A stretch of DNA of 64,000 bases from Varanus komodoensis (GCF_004798865.1 NW_025336481.1:17516934-17580933); one strand, 5' to 3'; shown: positions 11,925 to 24,074, numbered from the stretch's first letter. Numbers and translations: made by a program. The notes: generated by a model not told the origin, from the sequence alone.

Positions 11925-12150
11925 TGTAATAATGAGAGAGAGAAAGGTTTCCTGTTCCACTTTCTCTGTACCATTCACAACTCTCTTCATCCCTGTCATG
12001 TCTCTCCTTATTACATTGTTTCACTGTGTAAATTAAATAATCTCAGCCTTTCCTGATAGGGAAGTTGTTCCAGCCCCTTGACCATTTTAGTTGTCCTTTT
12101 CTACACTTTCCAACTCTGCAATATCTCCTTTAGGTGCAGTTTATTTTTGT
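11925..12150 (-). mobile_element. CR1 LINE 3' end, minus orientation (second part)
   Basis: Continues the CR1 from 11,164: AATGAGAGAGAGAAAGG, then CTTTCCTGATAGGGAAGTTG, CCAGCCCCTTGACCATTTTA and TTTCCAACTCTGCAATATCT, in the order seen in the copy at 19,440-19,720. Confidence 0.8.
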
Positions 12151-12878
12151 TTGCTTAAGTGTTGCGCCATAATAAAAATATTTTGCACCTTCACAATGTT
12201 GAATATTTGGTGCACATCAAGTAGTAACAATGCCAGTTAACCACATTTCAATTCTAGGTTCTAATACAACAAAATGTGGGGAAGGCAAAGCGGGTGAAGA
12301 TGTCTCTAAGATACTGCATGTCTTTATGCATGCATGTACGTGCACACATGCTCAGTACAAATTGTCCAATGAGCTCATAATAATCATTGCAAACACCAAC
12401 CCAAAATACAAGTGTATTTCCTTCAGAGAAACCTGCATTCAAGCCATGCAAGCTTTTATTGTTTGTTTCCAACCACATGGGAAGACAATCATAAAATATT
12501 CTGCGCCTTTTATACTTCCCCATCCCCCAATACTTGAAAGCAGAGTCAGAATTAAGAATAACCCACGCATGTTGAAGCATTTTAGAAAATGTTTTCATTT
12601 CTAAATAAGATCTCACTAACCAACAAAAAAGAAAAATAGAAAGAATTTGTTCCCAGGAAAACCTCTTGTTGTTCTGTGTTTAAGTTTTAGCGACCCCTAA
12701 TGGACAATTTAAAACAACAGCAAGAGATAATGTGTCTGTCCACAGCCGCTGCTGGCAATTACAATTGGCCTTCTGATAAACATGGAATAAAACTAACTTT
12801 ATCAGCATATGTTTGCAGCTAGCCCAGCATTTCCATGTCTGTGTGCCCTTCTGTACCCCAGGCATTTCCACCCCCACC
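12151..12878. other. Intergenic stretch, no supported feature
   Basis: AT-rich single-copy-looking sequence; no repeat ends or exons recognised. Confidence 0.4.
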
Positions 12879-12886
12879 CCTTAGAA

Positions 12887-13205
12887 CAGGGGTCCTCAAA
12901 CTTTTTGAATAGGGGGCCAGTTGAAAGGCTGGGGTGACCCTTGTGAGCTGGTGAGGTGGGGGTTCCTGGGGGTGCGGGCCAGTGAGGTGCCGTCAGGTGC
13001 GTGCGAGGCGGCATTGGGCATGTGCAGCGGTGACTCACCTGCTTGGAGATCTTCCAGTGAGTCCAAAACCATCTCCAAGCGAGTGAGCCACCACCTCCCC
13101 GCCCGCGCAACAAGCACATGCACAGGTAGCGAACGGCGGCGCAGGCTGGATGGATGGCCATGGCGGGCCGGATCCGTCCCGTGGGCCATAGTTTGAGGAC
13201 CCATG
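12887..13205. mobile_element. hAT non-autonomous element with perfect 8-bp target duplication
   Basis: 319-bp element with terminal inverted repeats CAGGGGTCCTCAAACT (left) and CATGGGTCCTCAAACT (right, reverse-complemented), one mismatch in 16. It is flanked on both sides by CCTTAGAA (12,879-12,886 and 13,206-13,213), an exact 8-bp duplication as hAT transposases make. The inside is GC-rich with no coding capacity, so it is a MITE mobilised in trans. The intact duplication suggests a fairly young insertion. Confidence 0.92.
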
Positions 13206-13229
13206 CCTTAGAATAACCAACAGGGACTC

Positions 13230-13432
13230 AAGTCACATTGCACCCTGGGCTCTTCTGGAAGCGGAGTTAGATCATGGTCCTTTTGGTCCAGCCCCATCAG
13301 CAGGAGCTCACAGCAGTGGAGCTCCTGGCTTCCAGGCGGTTGTTTGCCCTGCTCCATCTGGAGATGCCAGGCATCAGGCCTGGGGCACTCTGCGTGTAAA
13401 GCGGGTGCTCTGGCACTGAAATGCAGCCCTTC
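13230..13432 (-). mobile_element. tRNA-derived SINE (second family), minus orientation
   Basis: Reverse complement starts with a tRNA-like promoter related to GGCCATAGCTCAGTGGTAGA (seen here as GTGCTCTGGCACTGAAATGC), followed by CCTGGCATCTCCAGATGGAG and a tail with GGACCAAAAGGACCATGATC. A different family from the MIR/CORE-like SINE; moderately diverged. Confidence 0.7.
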
Positions 13433-13433
13433 C

Positions 13434-14867
13434 TTGGAAACTGGAGCAGGGCCAGCAAGCGGCTGGCTCAGAGCCTCAGTCTAAATGAGACATAATCATG
13501 CTAGTGGACAGAACATAACTGGAGGCCATGGCTTGAGATTGTATAGTTGTATCAGTTATATGTCAGGACCCCCAGCTAGGGGGAGAACCATCCCCACCTT
13601 CCTGAGACCCACTCTTCCCGCTTCCAGACACACTGGGCCCACCACTGGTTCGCAATTTCTCAGTGTAGACTGGGCAGCTGGGCCTCTCCAAGTCAGAATC
13701 TTGAGTTTTATATTCTGTTTCTAAAAAGGACAAGGAAGAATATTTTGAATTCTTCACTCACATTTTGGGAAGACGGGTTTTTTTTTTTTCCTTTGTCCCC
13801 TTCTGTTATATTTTCATCTAACTATCTCAGAAGTGAGGAAACTTCAGTTTCTCATGGGCTACATGCTCATCTGAGTCAAAAGTAGATCCCATCCCCACCT
13901 CCCCCCACTCTGCCAATGTTGTTGCTGGAGGAAGGAGAGACTGGTGGATTGATTTTATTGTAAAAATAAGTACATCTAAATGGGAAGTCACTTATTAATC
14001 ATCAAAAAAGAAGAAATGCATCACCAAAGGGGAGGAAATAATACAATTTGCATGACATATGTATATATTAAGTTATATGTATAGCTGAAACATTCTGAAT
14101 AATGTTTACATTTTAAATATAAATACACTACACCTTACCATAGTGCAGAAGGCAATGACAAAGGGGGAAAGCTATGGGAAGGCGTGAAAGGCTAGATATA
14201 TTTTTTTAAAGGCAGGAAATGAAAGTCATAAAAAAAGCACATGGTAAGTTCTCAGTTTGCAATCCTAAATACTCCTACCTAGGAGTAACACAGTTTAACT
14301 TGCTTTACTTTTGAGCACTATTAGGCCAGTTTTTCCATAGCCTTAAAGCACAATTATTGACACATTTCGCACCTCTCATTTTATTCTTTAAATAAGATGT
14401 TAGAACTAGTCCTACAAAACCAGATTTCCAAAATGGTTTTTCATAGATGGGGATTTCACAAGGAGCCTATTAATGAGATTCCAGGCTAAACTAGATATTA
14501 TCCCATTGACATCATTAGTAACTGCATGTTTTAGGCTTCCATGCTTACATCTGGCTCAGAAATACTTTTAGATGAATAACTTTCAAAAAGTAGGCAGCAA
14601 GCCTGGGCAGCTCCAAGATGGAGCAGAAATATTTGACACTTCACTGTCCAGATCAAGAGCACACTGGCTATTTACATTCCAATAAATCTCCCATTTTTGC
14701 CAATGGAAGATTTTCCTCCAGTGCAATCAGCAAATGTGGAGCGGGGTAGGGAGCAAGCAGGATCAGGACCACAGCAGGGGACAAAGGTTTGGTGGTTTTT
14801 TAACCCTCTTCTCCCAATCAGCCCCACTCTGTGTCTGCTTTCATCTAAGTCCACATAAAAGTTTTTC
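13434..14867. other. Intergenic stretch, no other feature
   Basis: Other than the short dispersed repeat at 14,255 and an oligo(T) near 13,779, no element or exon was recognised. Confidence 0.4.
14255..14325. repeat. Short near-palindromic dispersed repeat (partial)
   Basis: TTTGCAATCCTAAATACTCC then ACCTAGGAGTAACACAGTTT and TTGCTTTACTTTTGAGCA: the GCAATCCTA...GGAGTAA signature of the 85-bp family. Confidence 0.45.
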
Positions 14868-15045
14868 TCCTTCCCCATTTTATCCGCACAACAACCTTGT
14901 GAGCTAGATAAGACTAAGATCATGCAGTGAAAAAGTGGCTGGCCTAAGAGCATGCAGTGAGGTTCGTACCTGAGTGGGGGTTTGAACCTCAGTCTCCCCA
15001 GTCCTAGGCCAGCAGCCTAACCGCTGCAACGTAGCCAGCATGTCC
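14868..15045 (-). mobile_element. tRNA-derived SINE (MIR/CORE-like), minus orientation
   Basis: CACAACAACCTTGTGAGCTAG core block, then GGGGGTTTGAACCTCAGTCT (B-box region antisense) and AGCAGCCTAACCGCTGCAAC tRNA-like head. An internal repeat of GCATGCAGTGA replaces part of the core. Confidence 0.7.
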
Positions 15046-15080
15046 TGAGAGAAAGTCGTGTGCACAGTCGGTTCCATGTA

Positions 15081-15685
15081 CAGCAGCACCTCGGCTCACG
15101 GACGCCTCAGTAAACGACCAAATTGGGTAGCGAACAAACATTTCATAAAAATTTTCACTCAGGTGGCGAACTCTGCATTGGGTGGGGACCACAATTGCGG
15201 CCATCTCCCCACCTCCCCCCAAGTGGGGAGATGACGCAATCGTGCTGGGGTCAAGGGGGGAGATGGCCACGGTCATGCCTGTCTTTCCTGCAGGAGCGCA
15301 CCTGTGATTGCGCCTGGCTGTCCTGAACAAGCGCAACCGCAATCTCGGCCATCTCCATTCCCCGCCAGCCAACCACCCCCCGCCCCCAGGTTGCCAGGAT
15401 GACAGGCGCATGCAGGGATGACGGCTGCGATCGTGGTTGTGCTGGGGAGGGCGGGGAGATGGCTGCGCTCGTGCTGGGGTGTGGGTGGTGTGGGGGGAGA
15501 TGTCCACGATCTTTGTTATTCTTTGTCACTTTGCTTCACATTTTTCAGATTGAAAAAAATAGTTACAGAACGGATTAACCTTATTTACATTGAACCTTAT
15601 GGAGAAATTTACCTTGGCTCATGACCAATTTGGGTCACGACCAGAGTCCTGGAACGGATTAAGTTCGTGAGCCAAGGTACCACTG
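15081..15685. mobile_element. TA-flanked inverted-repeat element (Tc1/mariner-like MITE), long copy
   Basis: 605 bp bounded by TA (15,079-15,080 and 15,686-15,687). Left end CAGCAGCACCTCGGCTCACG pairs with the right end, which reverse-complemented reads CAGTGGTACCTTGGCTCACG. Inner parts repeat the words GGGGAGATGGCC and GGCCATCTCC in both orientations, so it folds into a long imperfect hairpin. No transposase frame. Same family as 41,702-42,065, in opposite orientation. Confidence 0.8.
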
Positions 15686-16369
15686 TAATTGGAAGGGAAG
15701 GGCTTGGTGTCGTAGGAGAGATGTTGTTGGCTGGTAGTGGAAAGGCAAACACTGTCTAGCTGGGCCCTCCCCTGATGAGCCAGACCTTGGGGATCCAAAG
15801 AACAGGCAGCATCCACCTGGCACCCCCCGTGACCTTTCCCCTCACCTGGTTTTTAACAATTAAACTGAGTCTAGCTGTTTACCATAGTAACACACTCCTC
15901 TCTCCTTTCCTTCTTTCCTATCTCATGTTGTCAGTTGTGTCCATGGGAAGATTAAGTGAAACGGAAGGTCGATTGATCCATGGCACAATTTACGACTTTC
16001 GTGTTCCAGAAGAATAAGCTACTGACAGGATAAACAGGGCCTGTCATGTTCACACTGGGAACTCCTGTTTGCTCGTTTGTCTGCTTCCGTGAGCTGAGCC
16101 CAAGAAGGCGTGGAAGACAGTGGGGGATGGAGGGCATGGGTGGCTGGGTACAGTTTTCCTTTCTGAGGGTTTGCTTGCTACTGGTGCTTAGGGGTTTTCT
16201 GAGAATCCGGCACGCAGTGATCAGCGTGCTTTACAGGAAATTCAGAGCATGACAGAAAAGTGCACAAGGGTTGATTTATTAAGCAAGATTAAAACCACTA
16301 AGAGGAAGATTTAATTAAGGTATTCGTGCATATGTAGGCCTGTTGGATCCAGGTTAGTTTATATGAGAA

Positions 16370-16480
16370 TGGATTTCATCAGCACAGAATGGATGAAATG
16401 ATGCATTTTATTGGGCCAGATGGTAATTTAAAATGCTGGTAGCGTTTAAGCTACAGGTTCTTCATCAAAAAGATGGAAAA
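16370..16480 (-). repeat. Unassigned interspersed repeat fragment
   Basis: Reverse complement reads GATGAAGAACCTGTAGCTTA then CCAATAAAATGCATCATTTC, reminiscent of a reptile retroposon tail with GAAG..GTAGC..AATAAA. Family not firmly recognised. Confidence 0.3.
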
Positions 16481-16704
16481 TGCCATGTATATTGATGTGC
16501 TATGTAACTAGTGAAAATTCATATTCAAAATACAAACACAAAACAGACAATCTTATGTCTAGGTAGGTGGTTATGCAGCCAGCTATGTCTAGTCTTGTTT
16601 CAGCTTAGGGCTTGAGGTCCATGGCCCAGAATTCTCAATTGCACTTTTGATAAAGCAAGCTATCAAGTCCCATTTCTACAGATGCCCCCTCCCCGCCCGC
16701 CCCT

Positions 16705-16795
16705 CCACCCTGGTTTGCAATCTTATACTAGTAAACTAGGAATTATGTCCCATTGGAAACAGTCAGACCTACACCCAGGTGAATATGTATAACTT
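16705..16795. repeat. Short near-palindromic dispersed repeat
   Basis: TTTGCAATCTTATACTAGTA, then ATTATGTCCCATTGGAAACA and TACACCCAGGTGAATATG, the order found in the other copies of the 85-bp family. Confidence 0.5.
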
Positions 16796-17171
16796 GGGGG
16801 TAGGTGGAACTCTGGGGCATCCAGCTCTCAACTTCTAAATAGCATCTGGATCAGATAAATAGCTAAAGACTCAGATTTCTGAGATATATCAAAGCATGAA
16901 TAGGCAAGTAAAAGAGAAAAAATAACCAGAAAATATAGTATTTCCCGTATCTAGTTGATTAACATTATTACATTATTTAAGAAATGTGTATTGCATATTC
17001 ACATACAATTCTAAACAGACACTCAGCAAAACATACATTTCAGAAAAGCATATTTGTGGGAACAAGATTAAGTCAAGAAGACTCCTAAACTATGAACATA
17101 ATTGGAAATATATCACCATCCAAAATGGTGCCTTACCTGCCTGAGAGCAGATAGGGCCATATCAATATTAA

Positions 17172-17479
17172 CTGGGTTCAGACATGATAACCCATATTCA
17201 AGGATAGAATATGGGTTGTGTGTTGGTTGTCATCAAATTGTGGATTGCTGTTGAAACATAGTTTCTTGTGTTGTCTGAACCCAGCCAAGATAACAATGAT
17301 GAACAACCCACAGTTTGCAACCAAACAACAAACCTTAGGCTGTTTTCATGGGTTGTTTGTGGCCATGGCTTGTTAAGATAGCTGGGTTCAGACACCATAA
17401 TAACTCAGATTTCATCAACAACCCACTCTAAACCCATACTCAACCCTTGCATGTAGGATATTGTTTTGTCTGAACCCAG
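17172..17479. mobile_element. TIR-MITE cluster with four CTGGGTTCAGAC ends
   Basis: CTGGGTTCAGACA occurs at 17,172 and 17,382; its inverse GTCTGAACCCAG ends at 17,284 and 17,479. This makes two facing-end units (17,172-17,284 and 17,382-17,479) around a 97-bp spacer rich in AACCCA/GGGTTGT words. Non-coding. It may be one element that duplicated or two adjacent solo units. Superfamily not assigned. Confidence 0.65.
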
Positions 17480-18661
17480 TCACTATCTCTGTCCTGTGTG
17501 GATTTACTTTTGGTCTGTTAACTTTTACTTATTTAGCCACTGTCCTCAAATATTGCCTTAGGATTGCTGCTTCTGCTCCCAGATTGCTGGATATAGCACT
17601 GATCTTCCTTAGCTTACAGCTCAAGATCTCATCTAGCAGTGGCATAGCCCAATATAGACTGTTGCAAGTGGATCCTTGAGCAAGAGGACAAAGAGAACAA
17701 GAACTGTAGGCTTGGGGAAACACCACAAACTTTACCTTTCAAAGGGGAGGGGAGGAGGTCTTGCAGTCAGAGAGAGCTAGGAAGAGAAGGCAAGAGAGGT
17801 GGGGACACCACTGAAGGAACTCCAAGTTGGTGCCATTGCAGCAAAGCCCAGCAAGTCCCTTTCCCTCCCTGCCCACCACCCCAACAACAGCCCACTAGCC
17901 AACTGAAGCAGCCTCTCCTTACCTTAGAACAGGCATGGAATTTCAACATGCGCAGGGAGCAGAGCAGGGTGAATGCCATGTGACCCCCAAAAAGTCAGGC
18001 TGGTAATACTGCCTAGTGCAAATCCCCCTTGAAACAGAAATACTGGGGGAAGATTGCTGTAATCTTTGATGCATTCTCCAGCCATGTTTTTCTGTGATTT
18101 TTCAACGGTGGAAGAAAATGATTTTTCAGTCATAGCATGTTGGTAAGCATGCTACAGGAATTATGCAAATTGATAGACAGGCAAGGGAATTTATTCAGAT
18201 CATCATCTAAGAAAGCACTCCCACTCCCAGCTACCCACTTAATACCTTTCCCCAGCCTTTAATTGGCAGGTTTCTATTATATATAGATCAATTCTGTGAA
18301 GCAATGACTGGGGATTTCCATGGTTTGATCCCAGTTGCTTTGATTTTGACACCTTTTAACTTCCTTATTTATTCTGTAAAAGTGAATTCCAACCAACCTT
18401 ATCAGCCCTGGATTAAATCATAGCAAATACAAAGGTATAATACGGAAGGAAATTAAAGGGAACTAACTGGATGATATATCATGGTTAGAATATGGGAGAG
18501 GGGGTTAAATGCACTGTAAATCATGAGTCCCAGATATATATATATAAATGGATAATGGTGCAGATAAATTATGGCACTCACTCCATAGCACGATATTGCA
18601 GTAAGTGGCATCTCTGCTATGCATCAAATGCATTTGATGTTTGCACTTCTTGCTGCTGGGA
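17480..18661. other. Intergenic stretch, no supported feature
   Basis: Short open frames on both strands only; no family or splice-bounded exon recognised. Confidence 0.4.
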
Positions 18662-18903
18662 AATTATTTATTTATTTATTTATTTTTCAATTTATATCCT
18701 GCCTTTTTTCTACAAAGGGCTCAAGGCAGCTTACATCTCCTCCTCCGTCTTATCCCCACAACAACAACCCTGTGAGGTAGGCTGGGCTGAGAGTCTGTGA
18801 CTGGCCCAAAGTCACCCAGCTGGCTCCATGGCTGAGCCGGGACTAGAACCCAGATCCTCTGAATCCCAGCCCCATGCTCTTAACCACTACACCACACTAG
18901 CTC
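18662..18903 (-). mobile_element. tRNA-derived SINE (MIR/CORE-like), young copy, minus orientation
   Basis: Full-length: (TTTA)n tail, TTTATATCCTGCCTTTTTTC, TACAAAGGGCTCAAGGCAGC, CAACAACCCTGTGAGGTAGG, and the tRNA-like head as CTCTTAACCACTACACCACA. Very similar to the copy at 39,482-39,720, so these two are from a recently active subfamily. Confidence 0.88.
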
Positions 18904-19149
18904 TCTTATTATGACAACATTTCAGATATAACACAGACAAACTTTGTACTTTCTTGCACTGTGTGATCATTATCATACAGAACTTTTCCCATGAATAGGG
19001 ATGTAACTTTTGATGTTTAGGATTAATGGGTGGCATACAAATTCAAAACCAAATGAATGAATGAACGAATGAATGGATATAAGAGCCATACATGGAATGG
19101 ACTCCAGTGAAGAATTTAAGAGCCATGCATAAGAGTTATCCATTCCAGC

Positions 19150-19725
19150 ATTCTTTTCCCACAGTTGCCAGACAGATGCCCATAGGAGGACCCAAAGAAG
19201 GACATGAATGCAAGAGCACCCTCCTACTTGTGTTCTCTAGCAAACTGATATGGGGAGGGATGCTGGAGGTAACATATCTAGCAATCAAGACTTGTAGCTG
19301 TTGATCCCCTTACCCTCCATGAATTTGACTAATCCACTTGTAGATCCATCCAAGTTGGTGGATTTCACATCTTGCAGTAGTGAATTCCACAGTTCAACTA
19401 TGCCATCTGTGAAGAAGTATTTTTATCTGTTCTGAATCACAACCCACCAAACTTCATGGGATGACCCTGGATTCTGGTATTGAGAGAGGGAACAAAACTT
19501 TCTCCAGCCTGCACATACTGTTGTTGTATACCACTATCAGATCCTTTTATTTAGTCCCCACCCCCCAGACTAAAGAATGCCAGGGGTCATTGTAACCTTT
19601 CCTCATGGAGTTTTCCAGCCTCTTGATAAATGCAGCTGCCCTTTTCTGTACCTTGGCAGCACTACAATGTCTTTTCTGAATGGTGGTGTCCAGAATTGTA
19701 CACAATGAAGCTGTAAACTGATTGA
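19150..19725 (-). mobile_element. CR1 LINE 3' end, minus orientation
   Basis: Longest CR1 piece in the window: ATGAATTTGACTAATCCACT, AATTCCACAGTTCAACTATG, GTGAAGAAGTATTTTTATCT, GATGACCCTGGATTCTGG, TTTCCTCATGGAGTTTTCCA and GTCCAGAATTGTACACAATG follow in CR1 antisense order. Diverged. Confidence 0.85.
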
Positions 19726-19819
19726 TTCCATTACAAATTGAAGGTGAGCTCTGTGAGGGTCAACAGTTCCCCTCACACACTTTTGCCACACAACACCCCA
19801 GCCCCCACTCTGCCTGCAA

Positions 19820-19832
19820 AAGATAGATAGAT

Positions 19833-19880
<48 letters not shown>
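19820..19880. repeat. (GATA)n microsatellite
   Basis: About 15 GATA units with one slipped unit near 19,832. The SIYL-repeat open frames on the minus strand here come from this tract. Confidence 0.97.
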
Positions 19881-22800
19881 CTTCCTTGGTAGTCTGATGT
19901 AATCGAAACAATAACTTTGGTGCAGGAAATGTTTCTTGGCAAGAGTGTACTGAAAGAAGCTATAGAGTAGCACAGTGTTCGTAACTAACTCAGATGCAGT
20001 CAAGGCAGGGCAGAGAATTCTGTGGACACAATTTCTGAATTCTACAACACCTTGGAGTTTATCTAGTCCAACCTGCTGCTCAATGCAGGGTCTGCAATAC
20101 AGGGTGCAGCTGCAGAAGACCAAGCCGCAAGTAATGCTTTTCCTATCCCTGCATTCTAAAATGCACACACTCCATTTAAAGCACAGGAAATGCAGTTCAC
20201 ATCATCCTTGTGCTCACAACACAGCAGTGTTATCCTTGCCAAGTATCACAGTTATGTGAGCACTCACAGTAACCCAATCTAAAAACTGCTGAACAATGCA
20301 GTGATGTGTAGTCTTTCACTCATACATGCATTTCATCTGAAAGAGCACAATTTTGAGTTTCCACTGAAAATGACTGTCTTCAAGTAGACTTACTTGGAAC
20401 ACAATAGGAATGAGGCAAGTTGTTCCTTTGCATGCGCCTTTGATTAAATTTTCTATAGAAACACAGAATAGTTGTTATGCCATCATAACAAAAAGTATTA
20501 TTTTGGCCTCACAGAGTTCCTGATTTTTCTCAAATGGTCTTTAATAGCAGCTTGGTGGCTTTATTTATGTCTCAACACCTGGTTGGTACAGGCATTTAGA
20601 ACACATATTGAGGAAGGTTGGCTTTTTCTTGTTAATTGCATTTTATATTTTATTTCTCCCTTCTGAAATGTTGCACATCTCAGATGCCAGAGGCAAGGAA
20701 ACATATTAAGCTAAAGGTCAAAGAACTGAATTTGTAACTGAACAAAAACCCAGCAAAACATTTGGCCATGCTCCTCGCGCACTTTACTGCTGACATGACT
20801 CCAGGGGGTTGTAGATGCACGTTTCTGTGATTTAGAAGTAAAGAGGGTTTTTTATTATGATTTACAAAGAAACACATATAGTATCTTCATTGTGCTTCAA
20901 AGATTCAAAACAAGAAACTTAATAAGTGATTGCTTCTTAGTGGAGGATTTTAGACTTTTTAAGTGGTTCTAACAAAAAGCAGGTACAAGTATAGGTGACA
21001 AGTATGAGATGTTTGTGGATTAAGCAAGTCAAAGTTAATCCAACAACAAACCATGGATAATTGTTTGGTTAACTCAGTTTTTCTTTAATCCATAGTTTCA
21101 GGAATTGCACGGAACATAAAAAAGGTAGGAACATAAAAGGGTATTCATGGTTTGTTGATTAAAAGTGGAAACCACGAGCATGAAGTGAATTCAGCTTCTC
21201 TCCAAAATTCCTGATTTAATAACATAGGAATTACCACTATGCTATGTGAACAGGTTCTAATAGAACAAAAGAACAAAAAAAAAAGCAAAACAAAAAACCA
21301 GAATTACTTTTCTGGTAAAAAAAAAAAAATAGTCAGACCCTGCCTATACAGGGAAGGAGTTCCAGAGAGTGAAACTATAAGTGGAGTGAGTGCTATAATG
21401 CTACAGAGCTTATTTCCAAGCCACCATGGATGGCCACTAGTGGCAAAGCTGGAAGAAGAAGAATCCACACGCCTGCTTCTTCAATCACATTTGGCAGGGT
21501 TTGATATGTTGGTAGTCTCTTGTCATTACTGCTGGGTCAGGATCAATGAGTGTCACCTAACTGGTATAAACTAGTGCTACTAATGGATTCTTCAGATCTC
21601 TGGGTAACCAACTAGGGTCATAGCTGATGGTATCCATGCCTACCTTGCTTAGTTAAAGTCAACCATTACCAACTGGGATCATCTGTCTGGTTGTAGTTCG
21701 TCTTCATGAACCTGTAACGAGATTGCTCCATCCTGGACCCGGATGACAGCGCAAGGGCACCACACAGTTTTAGACGGCTTGCAGAGATGTGATGAGTTGC
21801 AATAGTGGTGTGGGCTGCAGCACTCCCACTCACACTGTACATGTTCAGCACTTGACATTCCACAATGCCACACGTCTCATCACTTTACATTGATCAAGTG
21901 AATTAATCCTGCACAACTTTTGGAACCTCTCTAAAGCCTTTGTGTTTCCACAGACTTGTAGTGGTTGGCATTGGTAACAGGGCCTTAGGGTATCAAATTA
22001 TGCAACAAATGTTTGATTCTACAAAGTATGCCAAGTGTGTGGCTATACGCACTGAGTATGAATAGGCTTAACATATACAGAGTTGATTTGCATATCCAGT
22101 AACCATATATATTCCTCTTCTTTAGAAAAGTACCTTTCAAAGTGCCATCAGTAAATATTTCCATTTACTTATGCAGAAAGGAATGCAGCACTTCTCTCTC
22201 CTTCAGTCTGCTTTGTCCTGAGCTATTGCATTTCATAACACAGTATGCACTTGCCCCTTTCTATAATGGCGTTACCTTTTCAGGAAAATTGCAGAGTGAT
22301 CTCAGCAAACACTCCCCACTTTCAGGGTCACAAAACTTCTAGCAAGCACCATTAGGAAGCTGTTCCCAAAGCCCAATTAGTTAAGATGCTTGCCTCCAGA
22401 CATAAATGGTAGCTGTTTGACATGGGTGCCCAAAGATATACGCAGTGTATGTGCATAATCATTTTTTCCCTTTCATCCCCACAGCACCAGGAAAAGCTCC
22501 ACTTTGTCTACTTTGTGATCTCAGTTCAAAAGAATAGTACTGAATATAAACACTTTTTAGAACATGCAGGCAACGAATTGCTTTCCTGGAGAATTGTCTC
22601 CTTTTGTAAGTAAATGACCACACACACAAGCAATTCTGATTAATGATAAAATTAATGATATACTGTGTAAAGTCTCTAAAATATCAGTGCGAAATTGTTA
22701 ATATAGATGGCAGATCTGCTGAACCAGGAGAGCAGCTTTCTGACCTTAAAGGGTCACTGGAATCCCCCAGCTCATATCCTGTACTATAACCTAAACCTAC

Positions 22801-23079
22801 ACATTTGTCCTTCTAGGACACTGCCACAAACTCGCCTCAAATTTCAGCCTCCTTCTTTTAACTGACTTTTTTTTCATAAAGCAAAACATGCCTGGATTCT
22901 AAAAGGAATCCCCCAAATCTCTGTAAGACTAGCTATATGGGGCACTTTTATGCACCAAAAAATAGGCGCCCGACCAAGGGATAAAAGAAAGTTCAGTGCA
23001 AATCATCTAGGTCTCCTTTGGAAGCTAAGATTCTTAGCTACAAACTTCAGCAAGCGGGCTTAAAATGTATAGGGGGAAA

Positions 23080-23081
<2 letters not shown>
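19881..23081. other. Intergenic stretch, no supported feature
   Basis: No element with recognisable ends. 21,000-21,180 has AACCATGG/TTAACTCAG words like degraded TIR-MITE sequence. Poly(A)-rich tracts lie at 21,267-21,330. Confidence 0.4.
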
Positions 23082-23144
<63 letters not shown>

Positions 23145-23170
23145 GGGGGGGGGTGTGTGTGTGTCTGTGT
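23082..23170. repeat. (CT)n(G)n(TG)n compound microsatellite
   Basis: About 30 CT units, then 11 G, then TG repeats. The ER-repeat minus-strand frame here is a by-product. Confidence 0.97.
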
Positions 23171-23254
23171 AAGTAAGTAGGCCAAACTATTTTTACTCAA
23201 AGAAAAGATCAACAGGCCACACATTGTTACGCAAATTTTATTGCTATACATAGC

Positions 23255-23440
23255 CTCAAGACAAACAAGACAGCATACTATCTGATCAGCAGAAAATACA
23301 GAGAATGTGGTAACAATATATGGGAGAACTATGCAGAAAAGATGAGGAAGTGCCCGCAATGTTAGAAGGTGAAGTGAACGCTACTCTGAAAACACTTGAA
23401 AGGAATAAAATATCCAGAGTGGACAGACTGCTGATAGAGC
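23255..23440 (+). mobile_element. RTE (BovB-like) LINE fragment, 5' piece
   Basis: Matches the stretch just before the reverse transcriptase of the longer RTE copy: TGATCAGCAGAAAATA, GGGAGAACTATGCAG, GTGAAGTGAACGCTACTCTG and AATATCCAGAGTGGACAGA correspond to 49,440-49,615. Continues at 24,075 after an insertion. Confidence 0.65.
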
Positions 23441-24074
23441 CTCTGTACTAATGGCGATAATGAATTACCAGAAGTCGCAGGGAAGATTGAATCGCCTTGA
23501 ACCCCTGCACTTTTATGGGTGAGAGCACCCAGGCCCCCTGCAGTTACTTAGGCAGCATGCTACCGGGTAGTGGTCGGCACTGCCAGCTACAAGCTTTTAG
23601 AACATATACAAAGTATTTTATAGATTCTGAGTCACGTGGGCCCAGCAGTGGGGCAGTTGATGATGAAATAAGGTGAACACAGAAGAAGGTGAGAGGTCTG
23701 CGGGGGGGGGGTCAATACAATGCCATTTGATTGCAGAGTATTAACATCATAATCGTGGGATTATTGTGAGTCTTGGCATGCAAATGAGAGTGACTGCAAT
23801 GCTGTTAACCTGGCAGCCTGACCAGTTCTTACTGATCCGCAAAACAATAGTCCTGGCAGCTTCTTGGGGCAACCATCAAATCCCACTTCTTAAAGTAACA
23901 GCAAATGCCAAACAGTAACCTGGCTTGAATTTTTGGTGCTTCTTGAGAAAGGGGTGTAGGCATTTTATAACACAAAGGCACATAAGCAACCATTTTCTGC
24001 CAGGATTTATCTCAATTTTCCCAACAATACCAAAAGAATAGAACAGAACCCTGTTCCAGGATGCAGACACTGAA
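23441..24074. mobile_element. Unassigned insertion splitting an RTE relic
   Basis: About 630 bp separating two adjacent parts of one RTE copy. It carries no domain. On the minus strand it has TATAAAA and CATAAAAG words that could be promoter boxes. No terminal repeats or duplication were resolved; it could be an LTR, a DNA element or a rearrangement. Confidence 0.45.

Noticed and set aside
19773-20168. 131-codon frame with SIYL repeats
   Set aside because: Produced by the (GATA)n microsatellite.
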